A DNA stretch of 64,000 nt from E44-bin32 sp034430595 (GCA_034430595.1 DAOUEL010000031.1:70681-134680), one strand, 5' to 3'. Shown: positions 8,074 to 17,408, counted from the first letter of the stretch. The notes: generated by a model not told the origin, from the letters alone. Made by a program: numbers and translations.

Positions 8074-8832
8074 ATGGCCGAAACGATCATCCAAACGGAA
8101 CTTGATAACGGTATTGCTGAGATTCACCTGCATCGTGGTGTGACAAATGCAATTCATCCCAATTTGATTGCCGACCTCGATGCGGTTCTGGATGAGATTG
8201 TGCCCGACGGGCGGGTGCGCGGCCTGGTCCTCACCGGTGGAGAGAAGTTCTTCTCGATCGGCTTCGATCTGCCCTATTTACTCACGCTCCCCGAGCCGGC
8301 TTTTGGTGCGTTCTACCACAGCTTCAACATACTCTGCCTGAAGCTCTACCGCTTACCGCTTCCCACGGTCGCTGCACTTTGTGGACATGCCACCGCCGGC
8401 GGGTGCATCCTGGCGCTTTGTTGCGATTACCGCCTGATGGCCGAAGGACACAAGCTGATCGGCCTGAATGAAATCAAGCTGGGTCTGCCGGTTCCCTTCC
8501 CGGCTGACCGCATGCTGCATGCGCTGGTCGGAACCCGGATCGCACGCCAGGTGCTGGAAACGGGCGACTTCTTCGAGTCACGTGCCGCCCTGGAGTTGGG
8601 GCTGGTGGATCGAATCTTCCCCCTGAAGGATTTGATCCCCGAGGCACGCAAGCTGGCAGGAAGCCTGGCAGCCGCGCCGGGCGAGGCCTACTCCCTGATT
8701 AAATCAAACCGGGTAACGCCGACCCTGCAGGCGATCGAAACAGGGCTGACGGAACACGAAAAACTGTTTGTCCACAGCTGGTCTTCCTCAGCTGTGCAGC
8801 CGCTGCTCTTTGATGCTGCGACCAAGTTTTAA
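8074..8832 (+). CDS. Enoyl-CoA hydratase/isomerase-family (crotonase) protein
   Basis: 252 aa, crotonase fold. The oxyanion-hole segments are recognisable: 'KFFSIGFDLPYL' near residue 58 and 'LCGHATAGGCILALCCDYRLM' near residues 108-128. The usual catalytic Glu pair of true hydratases (around the 'GLPEV..G..P..GG' region) is not retained: the sequence there reads 'IKLGLPVPFPADR', so a canonical hydration reaction is doubtful. ATG at 8074 gives the family N-terminus; the longer in-frame extension from 7975 is not conserved-looking. Stand-alone gene; likely acts on a short or medium acyl-CoA as isomerase, hydrolase or hydratase. Confidence 0.85.
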   Translation: MAETIIQTELDNGIAEIHLHRGVTNAIHPNLIADLDAVLDEIVPDGRVRGLVLTGGEKFFSIGFDLPYLLTLPEPAFGAFYHSFNILCLKLYRLPLPTVAALCGHATAGGCILALCCDYRLMAEGHKLIGLNEIKLGLPVPFPADRMLHALVGTRIARQVLETGDFFESRAALELGLVDRIFPLKDLIPEARKLAGSLAAAPGEAYSLIKSNRVTPTLQAIETGLTEHEKLFVHSWSSSAVQPLLFDAATKF

Positions 8833-8995
8833 AGCGTTCAAAGCCCTCGCCCAATCACTCCCTCGGGCCGCTGTCGTGCGACTCGTTCCACTACTCGCCT
8901 GCAGCATGTCCTGCCGAACCCGGGATTTTGATTCAGGTTGAGATCCATGACGGTATTCGGGTAAAATCTCTCCAGTTTTTACGCGTGGAGTGATG

Positions 8996-9550
8996 ATGCG
9001 AACCTGGAGAATAGCCGCCATTTCTGGAGTTCTGGCCATACTGCTCGCCGGCTGTGCCGCAGCAGGCGCAGCTCCGGTCGACCCGGTCCCAACGGCCCCA
9101 GACCTGGCCAGCCCTAGCACGGAAGAGGTGACCGAGCGCTACGTCAATCATGAGGCCAAGCTCAGCCTGGCGCTTCCCCAGGGTTGGGACTCGGCCGGTC
9201 CGTTTCCAGTTGCAGTTGGCAGCTCAACCTACAATCTATACCTGCTCGGACCTGACCCCTCGACCAAAGCCGGACCGGGCGCCAGCCGTCTAATCGTCGC
9301 TGCGGATGAGGCGCTAACCGTGGAGGCCTTCCTCGAATCACAGTGCTTCACCTGCCCCCCGGCGGAACTCACGACCTCGAATCTGAATGGGATTAAGGTG
9401 CAGCGCGCCACGCTCGGTAGTGGCGGTGTACCGTTCGTCATCGAGTGGATCTTCCTTGAACGGGACGGCCGGCTGACCGGACTTTCGATCCACGACCCCG
9501 ACACGCTGGAAACGCTAGATGACGTCCTGCAATCCTTGCGGGTTGAGTAA
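8996..9550 (+). CDS. Predicted lipoprotein of unknown function
   Basis: 184 aa with a typical lipoprotein signal: positive N-terminus, hydrophobic core and lipobox 'LLAGC' (Cys at about residue 20). After a Pro/Thr-rich linker comes a beta-rich domain ('LSLALPQGWDSAGPFPVAV', 'YLLGPDP', 'FVIEWIFLERDGRLTGLSI') resembling the PsbP-like/DUF1795 group of exported proteins that start with a 'P-x-GW' strand. Three start codons lie in a row (GTG 8990, ATG 8993, ATG 8996); GGAG at 8987 favours 8996. Exported and anchored; function unknown. Confidence 0.75.
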   Translation: MRTWRIAAISGVLAILLAGCAAAGAAPVDPVPTAPDLASPSTEEVTERYVNHEAKLSLALPQGWDSAGPFPVAVGSSTYNLYLLGPDPSTKAGPGASRLIVAADEALTVEAFLESQCFTCPPAELTTSNLNGIKVQRATLGSGGVPFVIEWIFLERDGRLTGLSIHDPDTLETLDDVLQSLRVE

Positions 9551-9567
9551 AGCCCGCATGTAGAAGC

Positions 9568-9667
9568 AAGAACCTTAAACTCGCTGATCAACGTTGGCTC
9601 TATGACCTGGCGCTGGAAGACTTCATCACCCCTGAACCTTGAGGACGCGATCATTTTCGGACGGTAA
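9568..9667 (+). pseudogene. Possible DUF4258-like remnant
   Basis: A short interval reads 'LALEDFITPE' and then, after a one-base shift, 'LEDAIIFGR' and a stop. Together these resemble the middle of DUF4258 proteins, which are often toxin-like. Only about 30 residues remain. Weak call. Confidence 0.25.
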
Positions 9668-9741
9668 GGGACCATCATGGAGTACACTTAGGTCCTCGCA
9701 GCATCCCTCCCAAGCGTCGATGCCTACCGAAGGAGCACAAC

Positions 9742-10365
9742 TTGGCGGAATATCAGCCCCAGAGGACACTTGCCCGTCAGCCTTCGAAGTGGGGCTTTGG
9801 ATATTGGCTCAGCCGGATCTGGATGCGCGTATTCGGATGGAGGGTGGAGAATCTGCTCCCGCCCGGTACCAAGTTTGTGCTGATCGGCGCGCCGCATACG
9901 AGCAATTGGGATTTTATCTTCATGCTCGCTGCAGCGAATGTCATGCGGGTGAAGGTCTCCTGGATGGGCAAGCACACACTCTTCAAGCCCCCCTTCGGAG
10001 CCCTCTTCCGGCGACTGGGAGGCATCCCGATCAATCGCCAAGCTTCGCACGGCGTCGTCTCGCAGATAGCCGAGCGCTACGACCAGGCGGATGAACTGCT
10101 GCTCGCTGTCGCTCCCTCCGGAACGCGCAAGCACGTCGACCACTGGAAATCAGGCTTCTACCGAATCGCTCTTCAGGCCGGCGTCCCAATCGCCTGTGGT
10201 TACCTCGACTATGCAGGCCGGCGAGCAGGCATCGGGCTTGTCTTCACCCCGAGCGGGGATATGCAGTCCGACATGGGCCGCATCCGGGATTTCTATCAGG
10301 ATAAACGCGGCCGGCATCCCGGGCTCGAGTCGACGATCCGGCTTCGGGACGAGATCCCGATCTAA
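9742..10365 (+). CDS. PlsC-like 1-acyl-glycerol-3-phosphate acyltransferase family
   Basis: 207 aa. The acyltransferase block I motif H-x4-D is present as 'HTSNWD' (about residues 51-56), and block III-like 'GGIPINRQ' follows near residue 93; 'VAPSGTRKH' (about 122) fits block III/IV 'PEGTRS'. Start is TTG at 9742, supported by AGGAG six bases upstream; no ATG or GTG fits the fold. Family members transfer a fatty acyl chain to lysophosphatidate or related lipids at the cytoplasmic face of the membrane. Stand-alone gene; the exact acceptor is unknown. Confidence 0.83.
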   Translation: MAEYQPQRTLARQPSKWGFGYWLSRIWMRVFGWRVENLLPPGTKFVLIGAPHTSNWDFIFMLAAANVMRVKVSWMGKHTLFKPPFGALFRRLGGIPINRQASHGVVSQIAERYDQADELLLAVAPSGTRKHVDHWKSGFYRIALQAGVPIACGYLDYAGRRAGIGLVFTPSGDMQSDMGRIRDFYQDKRGRHPGLESTIRLRDEIPI

Positions 10366-10577
10366 CCCGCCCTTTATACGAACCTACCCTTCAAAAGATC
10401 TGCCAAAATAGCCAGGTTCCTCTTCTATGACCAACGCCCCATTGAACCGGACCGACCCGCGCCCATATATTGCTTCCACTGGATAGTTGCTAGAGATGGC
10501 GCGAAGGTAGGGTCGAATAAGGGGAGCCTAGCTTTCAGCGCGTTTATAAGTTATTTCGGAGCAGGAGGGCAACCGCA

Positions 10578-11234
10578 ATGGCAAAAAGTGAAGAAAAGCA
10601 GCGCGAGGAAGCACGCAAGAAGGCGGTCGAGTATGTCATCAACCAGTTCAAGCAAGGCGTTCCTAAAGATACCATCATTGCCCGCCTGACACAGAATGGA
10701 GTTGCCAGCGATGCGGCGCAGACCTTTGTTGAATCAATCCACAGCCAGCTGGTACAGGAGGTAGAGAAGGAGCAGTTCTCAGCCAGCGCCCTGGTCATTG
10801 CGGTCGTTGCGGCCGTCGTCGCCTCGATCATCGGCGGAGCGATCTGGGGTGGAATCGTGATCCTGACCGACTATGAGATCGGGTTCATGGCGACCGGGGT
10901 CGGCCTGTTGAGCGGGTTTGCCGTCACCTTCTTTACCGAGAAGAAGGGCAGGCCGCTACAGATTATTGCCGTGCTCTCCTCGCTGGCCGGCATCCTGGTC
11001 GGGAAGTACTTCACTTTCTTCGCCCTCCTGAAGCAGTTCGTAAATTCCGAATATGGCCCGGCTGCCGCTGGCCAGGTGGGAATCTTCTCCGGCGATGTCG
11101 TCTCACTTTTCTTTGAATCATTCGGCGACCTGCTCTCACCCTACGACGTGCTCTGGATCGTGCTGGCGATAGTTGCCGCCTGGAGCATACCGCGTGCGGT
11201 TGGAGCGAAGAAGATGAAGCTAAGCACGAATTGA
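10578..11234 (+). CDS. Unknown membrane protein with charged N-terminal helix
   Basis: 218 aa. Residues 1-65 are very rich in Glu, Lys, Gln and Ala and look like one or two soluble amphipathic helices ('VEYVINQFKQGVPKDTIIARL' region resembles a small helical repeat). Four membrane segments follow, near 73-95, 98-118, 122-150 and 183-205. The start at 10578 has a GGAG-type ribosome site (GGAGCAGGAGG region) upstream. A terminator follows the gene. No family recognised. Confidence 0.7.
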   Translation: MAKSEEKQREEARKKAVEYVINQFKQGVPKDTIIARLTQNGVASDAAQTFVESIHSQLVQEVEKEQFSASALVIAVVAAVVASIIGGAIWGGIVILTDYEIGFMATGVGLLSGFAVTFFTEKKGRPLQIIAVLSSLAGILVGKYFTFFALLKQFVNSEYGPAAAGQVGIFSGDVVSLFFESFGDLLSPYDVLWIVLAIVAAWSIPRAVGAKKMKLSTN

Positions 11235-11267
11235 GTACACTCAGGCACATTCTTCAATCGTCCACCG

Positions 11268-11299
11268 TCCCCCGGTTGAACTTCTCACCGGGGGATTTT
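11268..11299 (+). terminator. Intrinsic terminator
   Basis: Stem TCCCCCGGT / ACCGGGGGA with a 10-nt loop, followed by TTTTG, 34 bases after the preceding stop codon. Confidence 0.75.
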
Positions 11300-11399
11300 G
11301 ATGCACAGTTCCTGGAGGTCTCGCCAGGTGAACGAAAGCCCGGCTGGGCCAAATTCGATATACTCCCCATATAACCACGCATGATTCAGGAGAACCTCG

Positions 11400-12284
11400 A
11401 TGAAGATCGGATTACAAATTCCGCGTTTTAACTGGCCTGGCTCACCCCAAAATACCGGCGCCAAGCTGACCGAGATCGCCGCAACAGCCGAGGCGGCCGG
11501 TTTCTCCAGCCTGTGGGTGATGGACCATTATTACCAGATCGCGCCTGGCCTGGGCCAGGCTGACGACCCGATGCTCGAAGGCTACAGTGTCCTCAACTAC
11601 CTTGCCGGCGTCACAAAAAATGCCACCCTCGGAACGCTTGTCACCGGTGTCATCTACCGTGAGCCAGCCTATCTGGTCAAAATCGTCACAGCACTGGACG
11701 TGCTCTCAGGCGGCCGGGCGTACTTCGGAGTGGGAGCAGCCTGGTACGAGCAGGAAGCCCATGGTATGGGCTTTCCGTTTCCTCCCATCAAAGAGCGCTT
11801 CGAACGGCTGGAGGAAACACTCCAGATCGCACATCAAATGTGGTCTGACGATCGCTCGCCCTTTGAAGGAAAGCATTACCGGCTTGAAAAGCCGATTAAC
11901 AGTCCACAGCCCATCAGCCGCCCGCATCCGCCGATCATGATCGGCGGAATGGGTGAAAAGAAGACGCTACGCCTCGTGGCACAGTATGCAGATGCCTGCA
12001 ACCTGTTCTTACGAGCTGGCCTGGACACGCTGGTCCATAAAATGGACGTGCTGCGCCGCCACTGCGACGACCTGGGAAGGGACTTTGAGGAAATTGAATG
12101 CACTACCCTCGGGACGGTTCACCTGGCGCCGGACGAAATGACCGCGAAGGATGTCATCTCGACCTGCCAGGATCTGGCCGGGCTTGGTATCTCGCATGCC
12201 ATCTTCAACATGCCGAATCTACACGAGATTAGCCCGCTCGAGACCTTCGGCCGGGAGATCATCCCTGCCACTAGTGAGCTGTGA
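11400..12284 (+). CDS. LLM-class flavin/F420-dependent oxidoreductase
   Basis: 294 aa, luciferase-like TIM barrel. Typical segments: 'KIGLQIPRFNWPG' strand 1, 'GFSSLWVMDHYYQI' near residue 38, 'TLGTLVTGVIYREPAYLVK' near 78, 'GGRAYFGVGAAWYEQEAHGMGFPFP' in parts near 105, and 'PPIMIGGMGEKKTLRLVAQYAD' near 180. This subgroup is usually annotated as F420-dependent, which would imply that the host makes F420, but FMN cannot be excluded from sequence. It is followed 31 bases later by an SRPBCC-domain gene with its own ribosome site, so the two may be co-transcribed. The substrate is unknown. Confidence 0.88.
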   Translation: MKIGLQIPRFNWPGSPQNTGAKLTEIAATAEAAGFSSLWVMDHYYQIAPGLGQADDPMLEGYSVLNYLAGVTKNATLGTLVTGVIYREPAYLVKIVTALDVLSGGRAYFGVGAAWYEQEAHGMGFPFPPIKERFERLEETLQIAHQMWSDDRSPFEGKHYRLEKPINSPQPISRPHPPIMIGGMGEKKTLRLVAQYADACNLFLRAGLDTLVHKMDVLRRHCDDLGRDFEEIECTTLGTVHLAPDEMTAKDVISTCQDLAGLGISHAIFNMPNLHEISPLETFGREIIPATSEL

Positions 12285-12315
12285 ATCGAAGTCGCTTCAA
12301 GAGGAGTTCCAGGCA

Positions 12316-12705
12316 ATGACCGTTTCCTTCGAAATCTCAACGTACATCCCTGCAACTCCGGAGGAGGTTTACAGCACCTGGATGGATTCGAATGGCCATG
12401 GCGCGATGACCGGCAGCCCGGCCAGGATCGAATCCATCCCGGGAGCTTCGTTTGATGCCTGGGACGGGTACATCACCGGGGTGAATCTCGAGCTTGAACC
12501 AGGCCGGCGCATCCTGCAGTCCTGGCGCACGGATGAGTTCAGCCCGGAAGAGGCGGATTCAAGGCTCGAAGAGCTGCTCGAACCGGAGGGGGACGGAACC
12601 CAGCTCACTCTAAGGCACACCCAACTCCCAGAGCACGGGCAGCAGTACGAAGATGGCTGGCGTGAAAATTACTTCGAACCGATGAGTGAATACTACTCTC
12701 GTTAA
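12316..12705 (+). CDS. SRPBCC / AHSA1-domain protein
   Basis: 129 aa helix-grip fold of the AHSA1 type: 'IPATPEEVYSTWMDSNGHGAMTG', 'GASFDAWDGYITGVNLELEPGRRI' in parts, 'LQSWRT', 'TQLTLRHTQLPEHG'. The start at 12316 follows GAGGAG; the longer upstream frame overlaps the LLM gene and is not conserved-looking. These domains bind small hydrophobic ligands or act as co-chaperone-like modules. Likely one unit with the LLM oxidoreductase; ends at a strong hairpin. Confidence 0.85.
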   Translation: MTVSFEISTYIPATPEEVYSTWMDSNGHGAMTGSPARIESIPGASFDAWDGYITGVNLELEPGRRILQSWRTDEFSPEEADSRLEELLEPEGDGTQLTLRHTQLPEHGQQYEDGWRENYFEPMSEYYSR

Positions 12706-12706
12706 A

Positions 12707-12729
12707 CCGGGGTGGAACTTCCACCCCGG
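12707..12729 (+). terminator. Hairpin after the SRPBCC gene
   Basis: Stem CCGGGGTGG / CCACCCCGG with a 5-nt loop immediately after the stop codon; no T-run follows, so termination is likely but not certain. Confidence 0.55.
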
Positions 12730-12930
12730 ACAATGAAGCCACGAATTGGCAGCAGGTCCTGCATTGTATACGTGATTGGAACAACGAATCACAGGGCAAA
12801 GCCTATATTTCCATCCTCCCGGTACATTTTTTGGGCGCGGCCCTCACAAGCCGGGTGTAAGCTTTCGCCGGTTGAAGATCAAGGTCCTGACCGGCTCAAC
12901 CGAAAAGATGCTTTCTGAAAGGTTGCGATG

Positions 12931-13419
12931 ATGTTCTGCCAGCGGCTTACACGGATCGTGTTTCTTTCCTTGCTCATGCTCAGCGGGTGCTCGCGTGCCA
13001 GCGTCTCACCTACGTCAGCAATCGCTGCAGATATTCCAACGCTCCCGGTGGCGAGCACACCAGCTCAGACACCGGTCACGGTGCCGCACAACGCTGGCCT
13101 GGCTACCCCCGTCGCCGATTCTCCCGCTGCCGGCATCTGCGCCCGCTTCGACGGACTGCTCGTGACCATGCAGATCCTGCCTGGCATCCCTGATCCACGC
13201 TGTGTACAGGTCCGCGGCGAGCAGCAGCTCAGCATTACCAATCGAACCGAAGACACAATTGGGGTAACCCTCGGCCCGTTCGATACCCGCCTCGCTCCGG
13301 GACAGGAATTCCTGATCACCACCCCATTCGAGGATTATCTCGCACCAGGTGTCCATGCTGTCATGGTCACACCCTGCTGCGGCGGCGAGATCGTTTACGG
13401 AATCGATCTCGGGAAATAA
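12931..13419 (+). CDS. Predicted lipoprotein of unknown function
   Basis: About 162 aa. Lipobox 'MLSGC' follows a hydrophobic core (Cys about residue 20), then a Ser/Thr/Pro-rich linker of some 45 residues, then a small beta-sandwich domain ('QQLSITNRTEDTIGVTLGPFDTRLAPGQEF', read in parts) with a 'TPCCGG' pair of cysteines near the end. The domain is reminiscent of cupredoxin-like or immunoglobulin-like modules but lacks copper ligands. Two adjacent ATGs at 12928 and 12931 are equally possible starts. Exported, lipid-anchored; function unknown. Confidence 0.7.
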   Translation: MFCQRLTRIVFLSLLMLSGCSRASVSPTSAIAADIPTLPVASTPAQTPVTVPHNAGLATPVADSPAAGICARFDGLLVTMQILPGIPDPRCVQVRGEQQLSITNRTEDTIGVTLGPFDTRLAPGQEFLITTPFEDYLAPGVHAVMVTPCCGGEIVYGIDLGK

Positions 13420-13650
13420 CCTCCCCGTTCTACCTCGAAGGCACAAAGCCTCTCCGGGCGAAGCCAGATGTAGCGGTGTGAACCTGATACACTTCTGCAC
13501 GAACTTACCCATTCGCTGGCGGACGGGGAAGAAGCGAACTTCCAGGTTGCAGTGCTTATGCTTCGCTCCCTTTTCGCACGCTGCCAATGGATTTTCAAAG
13601 CAGCTGGGCGTGCTCTACGGCCCGGATTGGATGCGAGGGTTGATAAACCG

Positions 13651-13944
13651 ATGCTGGAGAAAAGCACGAAACTACCTGACCTGCAGCCTCTGGTCGATCT
13701 GCTGCGTGCGGCCGGCCAAGCTCACCACCAGGCTTACCTCGCCGTAGACGGTGAAGATCCCGAATGGCCTTCCTGGTATGCCGGGTTCCTGCTTGAGCCG
13801 ATGCAGGCCCTCGGGCTTGAAATGACATCGCTCGCGGAGCTGAGTGAGGCGTTATCGAATGTGCAAGCAGCATACGCGGAGCAGGCACCGGAAATTGATT
13901 GGCCGACATTCTACGCTCAGGATTTGCTGCAGCGCTTCGGTTGA
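13651..13944 (+). CDS. Small conserved hypothetical protein
   Basis: 97 aa, acidic, largely helical. 'GQAHHQAYLAVDGEDPEWPSWYAGFLLEPM' (read in parts) and 'APEIDWPTFYAQDLLQRF' form a pattern of Trp, Asp and Pro that I recall from small conserved proteins in Chloroflexota and Cyanobacteria with no known role. The ATG at 13651 gives the conserved part; an upstream extension to 13552 looks unrelated. Stand-alone. Confidence 0.65.
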   Translation: MLEKSTKLPDLQPLVDLLRAAGQAHHQAYLAVDGEDPEWPSWYAGFLLEPMQALGLEMTSLAELSEALSNVQAAYAEQAPEIDWPTFYAQDLLQRFG

Positions 13945-14110
13945 TCAGGACCTTTAAGCTCCATTCATACCTCGTCGCTCTCTGTAAACCCGCCCGAAGT
14001 TGCATGTCCCTTCAACCTGGATTAGACTTCGCCCCTGCAACCTACCAAGGGGGCACACCGTCGATGATGCCGCAAACTCGCTGTCCGGTCGATCTCTTTC
14101 ACAAATCCGC

Positions 14111-15466
14111 ATGATAAACGCCAAGGGTCCCCGCCTGCAGGGCATGCAGGCATTCTACGTCATGTGGAGCGGCCAGTTCGTTTCGATCTTCGCTTCCCAG
14201 ATGACTTCGTTTGCTATCACGCTCTGGGCGTGGGATTTCTCTCAATCCGCCACCACCCTCGTCCTGGTTGGCCTGGCATCATTTCTCCCACGTATGGTCC
14301 TCAGCCCCTTCGCCGGAACGCTCGTCGATCGCTGGAACCGCAAGCTGGTCATGGCACTCTCCGATGCCGGCGCGGCGCTTGCCACCGCATTCCTGCTTAC
14401 GATGTTCTTTACCGGTCAGGCTCAGATCTGGCATCTATATCTGGCCGGTTTTTTCGTCGGTGGTTTTGGCGCCTTCCAGTATCCGGCTACGACTTCCGTC
14501 ATCACTACCATGGTTGCGAAGGATCAGCTCTCGCGCGCCAACAGCCTGCAATCGCTGATCAGCTCGGCTTCCGGTATCGGGGCTCCGCTGCTCGCCGGTG
14601 GATTGATCGCCTGGATCGGTATCAGCGGGATCCTGGTTATCGATCTGGTCACGTTCTTCCTGGCCCTGGCCACGCTGCTCATCATCCACATCCCGCAGCC
14701 CGTTAAAACCCCGGATGGCGAAGGCGGGCAGGGCACCTTCTGGCTGGAGACCCTGCACGGCCTGCGCTACATCCTTGATCGCAGCAGCCTGGTTGCAATC
14801 TTTTTATTGTTCATGACCTCCAATATCTCGGCCGGATTTATCTCCCCGATGATCAACCCGCTCGTGCTCTCCCGCAGCGGGAATGACGCAGCTGTGCTGG
14901 GTCTGGTGCGGTCCGCTGGATCGGCTGGATTTCTCGCTGGCGGATTGCTGATGAGCGCCTGGAAGGGGCCGCGGCGGCGGATCTACGGGGTCGCAGTCGG
15001 ATTTATCGTCGAGGGGCTGCTCGGGGCAGCGATCCTAGGGCTCGGCCGAAGCGCCCCGGCCTGGATGGTGGGCTTTCTCGTCACCGGGCTTTCGATCACC
15101 ATCGTCAACACGCTCTACATAACTATCCTGCAAGCCAAGATCGCGCCCGACCTGCAGGGCCGCGTCTTCGGCATCGAATACCTGGCCACGGCGGCTTCCT
15201 TTCTGATTGGACAACTCATGGCCGGGCTTGCCGCCGACCGCTGGTTTGAACCAGCCATGCAATCCTCTAATGGTCTGGCTGGATTCTTCGATGTGCTGGT
15301 TGGGACAGGACCCGGAGCAGGCGTCGGGCTGGTTGTCCTCATCGGCGGCTTGCTTACCGCGGCGGTCGGTGTGAGCTGCTTCATCATCCGGCCAATACGT
15401 GAGATTGAGACCTTGCTTTCCAACTCTCGTTCCGAAAACATGTCCGCCTCAATTCCAAACGAATGA
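14111..15466 (+). CDS. MFS transporter (EntS/DHA3-type exporter)
   Basis: 451 aa with 12 predicted membrane segments. The MFS loop 2-3 motif is visible as 'LVDRWNRKLVMALSD' near residue 72. Family pattern ('MWSGQFVSIFASQMTSFAITLWAWD' region and 'QYPATTSVITTMVAKDQLSRAN' in parts) is that of DHA3/EntS-type exporters of siderophores or drugs. The ATG at 14111 is chosen because the first helix starts right after it; the frame extends to 14000 but that part is polar and non-conserved. Stand-alone gene with no substrate clue nearby. Confidence 0.88.
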   Translation: MINAKGPRLQGMQAFYVMWSGQFVSIFASQMTSFAITLWAWDFSQSATTLVLVGLASFLPRMVLSPFAGTLVDRWNRKLVMALSDAGAALATAFLLTMFFTGQAQIWHLYLAGFFVGGFGAFQYPATTSVITTMVAKDQLSRANSLQSLISSASGIGAPLLAGGLIAWIGISGILVIDLVTFFLALATLLIIHIPQPVKTPDGEGGQGTFWLETLHGLRYILDRSSLVAIFLLFMTSNISAGFISPMINPLVLSRSGNDAAVLGLVRSAGSAGFLAGGLLMSAWKGPRRRIYGVAVGFIVEGLLGAAILGLGRSAPAWMVGFLVTGLSITIVNTLYITILQAKIAPDLQGRVFGIEYLATAASFLIGQLMAGLAADRWFEPAMQSSNGLAGFFDVLVGTGPGAGVGLVVLIGGLLTAAVGVSCFIIRPIREIETLLSNSRSENMSASIPNE

Positions 15467-15631
15467 TGCGCGGTCCCACAGCCTCACGTACGACAGCCAC
15501 CTGAGGCCCCTTTGCACCGAAGCAGTCGGGGCGGCGGTTTCGGTCCTCCGGAGATATCGTTTTCCATTAGAATAGTGGCGGGAACACTTGCTTGACTGGC
15601 ACCCAAACCGTGAGTGCATACGAACAAGGCC

Positions 15632-16618
15632 ATGCCCACCAACCTGACCCCGGAATACTACAAAACTGAGGAGCGTTTTCGAGAAGCGACGACGAATGAG
15701 GAAAAGATCGCGCTGCTCGAAGATATGCTCAGCCTGATTCCCAAACATAAGGGCACTGACCACCTGCGCGCCGACCTGCGCCGCAAGCTCTCCAAGCTCA
15801 AGGACTCCGTTGGCGCCAAGGGGAAGGTTGGCCGCTTCACCTCGGCTTTTAATATTGACCGTGAAGGTGCCGGGCAGGTTACGCTGGTCGGGCCGGCCAA
15901 TACGGGTAAATCCTCCCTTGTCGCCGCCCTGACCAACGCCGAGCCGGAAGTCGCCGAATACCCCTTCACAACGCGCAAGCCAACCCCGGGCATGATGCCA
16001 ATCGACAATATCCAGGTGCAGCTGATCGATACACCGCCCATCGATCGCGAATTCGTAGAGCCAGAGTTGATCGACCTGATCCGCCGGGCCGACCTGGTCC
16101 TGTTGATGGTCGACCTGCAAGCATTCCCAATCGAGCAATTTGAAGAATCCATTGCCTTCCTCGAAGCGAATCGAATCGTCCCGGCCCATCGTCGCGAACA
16201 GTTTCCACAGGATATCCGCTGGGCATCACCGCCTTTCCTGATCCTGGTGAACAAAGTCGACGATGAAAGCCATGACGAGGATTACGAGGTATTTCGTGAA
16301 TTTATTCCTGCGGATTGGCCCACGCTGCCAATATCCATCCTGGCCGCACGCGGGATCGAGGCGATGAAGAAGGATGTGTTCGAGGCGCTTGAGATTATTC
16401 GGGTTTACTCCAAAGCGCCCGGCCGGGATCCAGATTACAACTCCCCCTTCGTCATGAAACGCGGCGGAACGGTGGACGAGTTTGCAGCGAAAATCCACCA
16501 GGATTTCTCCCGAAATCTAAAAGCCGCTCGCGTCTGGGGCAGCGGTGAGTTCGAAGGCCAGATGGTCAGTCGTGATTATGAACTCCACGATGGCGACGTT
16601 GTGGAGCTTCGCATATAA
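15632..16618 (+). CDS. OBG/DRG-type GTPase with TGS domain
   Basis: 328 aa. G1 P-loop 'GPANTGKSS' near residue 91, G2/Switch I Thr in 'YPFTTRKPTPGMM', G3 'DTPP' near 136, G4 'NKVD' near 203. An N-terminal helical segment (1-75) and a C-terminal TGS ubiquitin-like domain (about 265-328, 'HDGDVVELRI' at the end) give the DRG-like arrangement found in some bacteria and archaea. Family members bind ribosomes or RNA and hydrolyse GTP. The ATG at 15632 is preferred over a GTG at 15614. Stand-alone. Confidence 0.87.
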   Translation: MPTNLTPEYYKTEERFREATTNEEKIALLEDMLSLIPKHKGTDHLRADLRRKLSKLKDSVGAKGKVGRFTSAFNIDREGAGQVTLVGPANTGKSSLVAALTNAEPEVAEYPFTTRKPTPGMMPIDNIQVQLIDTPPIDREFVEPELIDLIRRADLVLLMVDLQAFPIEQFEESIAFLEANRIVPAHRREQFPQDIRWASPPFLILVNKVDDESHDEDYEVFREFIPADWPTLPISILAARGIEAMKKDVFEALEIIRVYSKAPGRDPDYNSPFVMKRGGTVDEFAAKIHQDFSRNLKAARVWGSGEFEGQMVSRDYELHDGDVVELRI

Positions 16619-16694
16619 GACCCCTTTTTCAGCGAACCGCATGAACCTGAAACCGATGCCAGGTGTATGGTTATCGGATTGACAGGGAGGGAGA

Positions 16695-17408
16695 GTGGGC
16701 GGTTCCTTCGACTTCGAGCGGGCATGGCAGGGGAAACTCAGGACAGCGCTGGCCCAGACTGCCGGAGAAGCCACCCGGCATTTGATCCTTGAAGGCGGGG
16801 GGCAGCTTAGCGACCAATCGGCTCGCGGGGAGGTCGTCCAGTGGACAAGCCAAATGCTAGCGCGGGCGGAAGCTGCTCTCGATGAAGGAGAACTGGCGCA
16901 GGTCTTCACGGGCTGCGCCTGCCATTATCCAGCTGAGGAGCTGATTCCCTTGCGGGAGGCCTTCGCCCACGCTGGCGACCTGTATGCGATCCTGGCACAA
17001 CTGCAGGAGCGATTCGAGCACTTCCTGACCAGCATAATCAAGCTGCCGCGTGAATGCTTGGACGAGGTCGTATCGCGCGGCTGGGGGTTGGCCGGCCGGC
17101 TCGTAGGCGACACGATTATCGCCACCAAGATCCCCAAGAGCGGCTACTTGCTCGAGTACCTGCAGGAGCTAGATCGCGACCGCCGCCGTGCTCTCTACTG
17201 CCACTGTCCCCGCGTGCGCTCGGCAGTGGCCGATGGCCAGCAGCTCTCAAAAACCTACTGCTACTGCGGCGCCGGCTACTACCAGAACCTGTGGGAGACT
17301 ATTCTCGACCAACCGGTCAAAGTCGAGGTCGTGAGCAGCGTCCTCTCCGGTGACGACACCTGCACGGTTGCCATCCATCTGCCGCCTGGAATTTACGCCG
17401 CTATGTAG
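16695..17408 (+). CDS. Conserved hypothetical protein with C-terminal Cys/His cluster
   Basis: 237 aa. The N-terminal two thirds is helical with no clear match. The last 70 residues carry 'RALYCHCPRVR' and 'KTYCYCGAGYYQNLWE', two CxC pairs, followed by 'VEVVSSVLSGDDTCTVAIHLP', which looks like the end of a V4R/heme-NO-like ligand-binding fold (also seen in DUF6144-type proteins, from memory). The cysteines could hold a metal. GTG start at 16695 is supported by GGGAGG five bases upstream. Encoded 76 bases after the DRG-like GTPase; probably separate. Function unknown. Confidence 0.65.
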   Translation: MGGSFDFERAWQGKLRTALAQTAGEATRHLILEGGGQLSDQSARGEVVQWTSQMLARAEAALDEGELAQVFTGCACHYPAEELIPLREAFAHAGDLYAILAQLQERFEHFLTSIIKLPRECLDEVVSRGWGLAGRLVGDTIIATKIPKSGYLLEYLQELDRDRRRALYCHCPRVRSAVADGQQLSKTYCYCGAGYYQNLWETILDQPVKVEVVSSVLSGDDTCTVAIHLPPGIYAAM

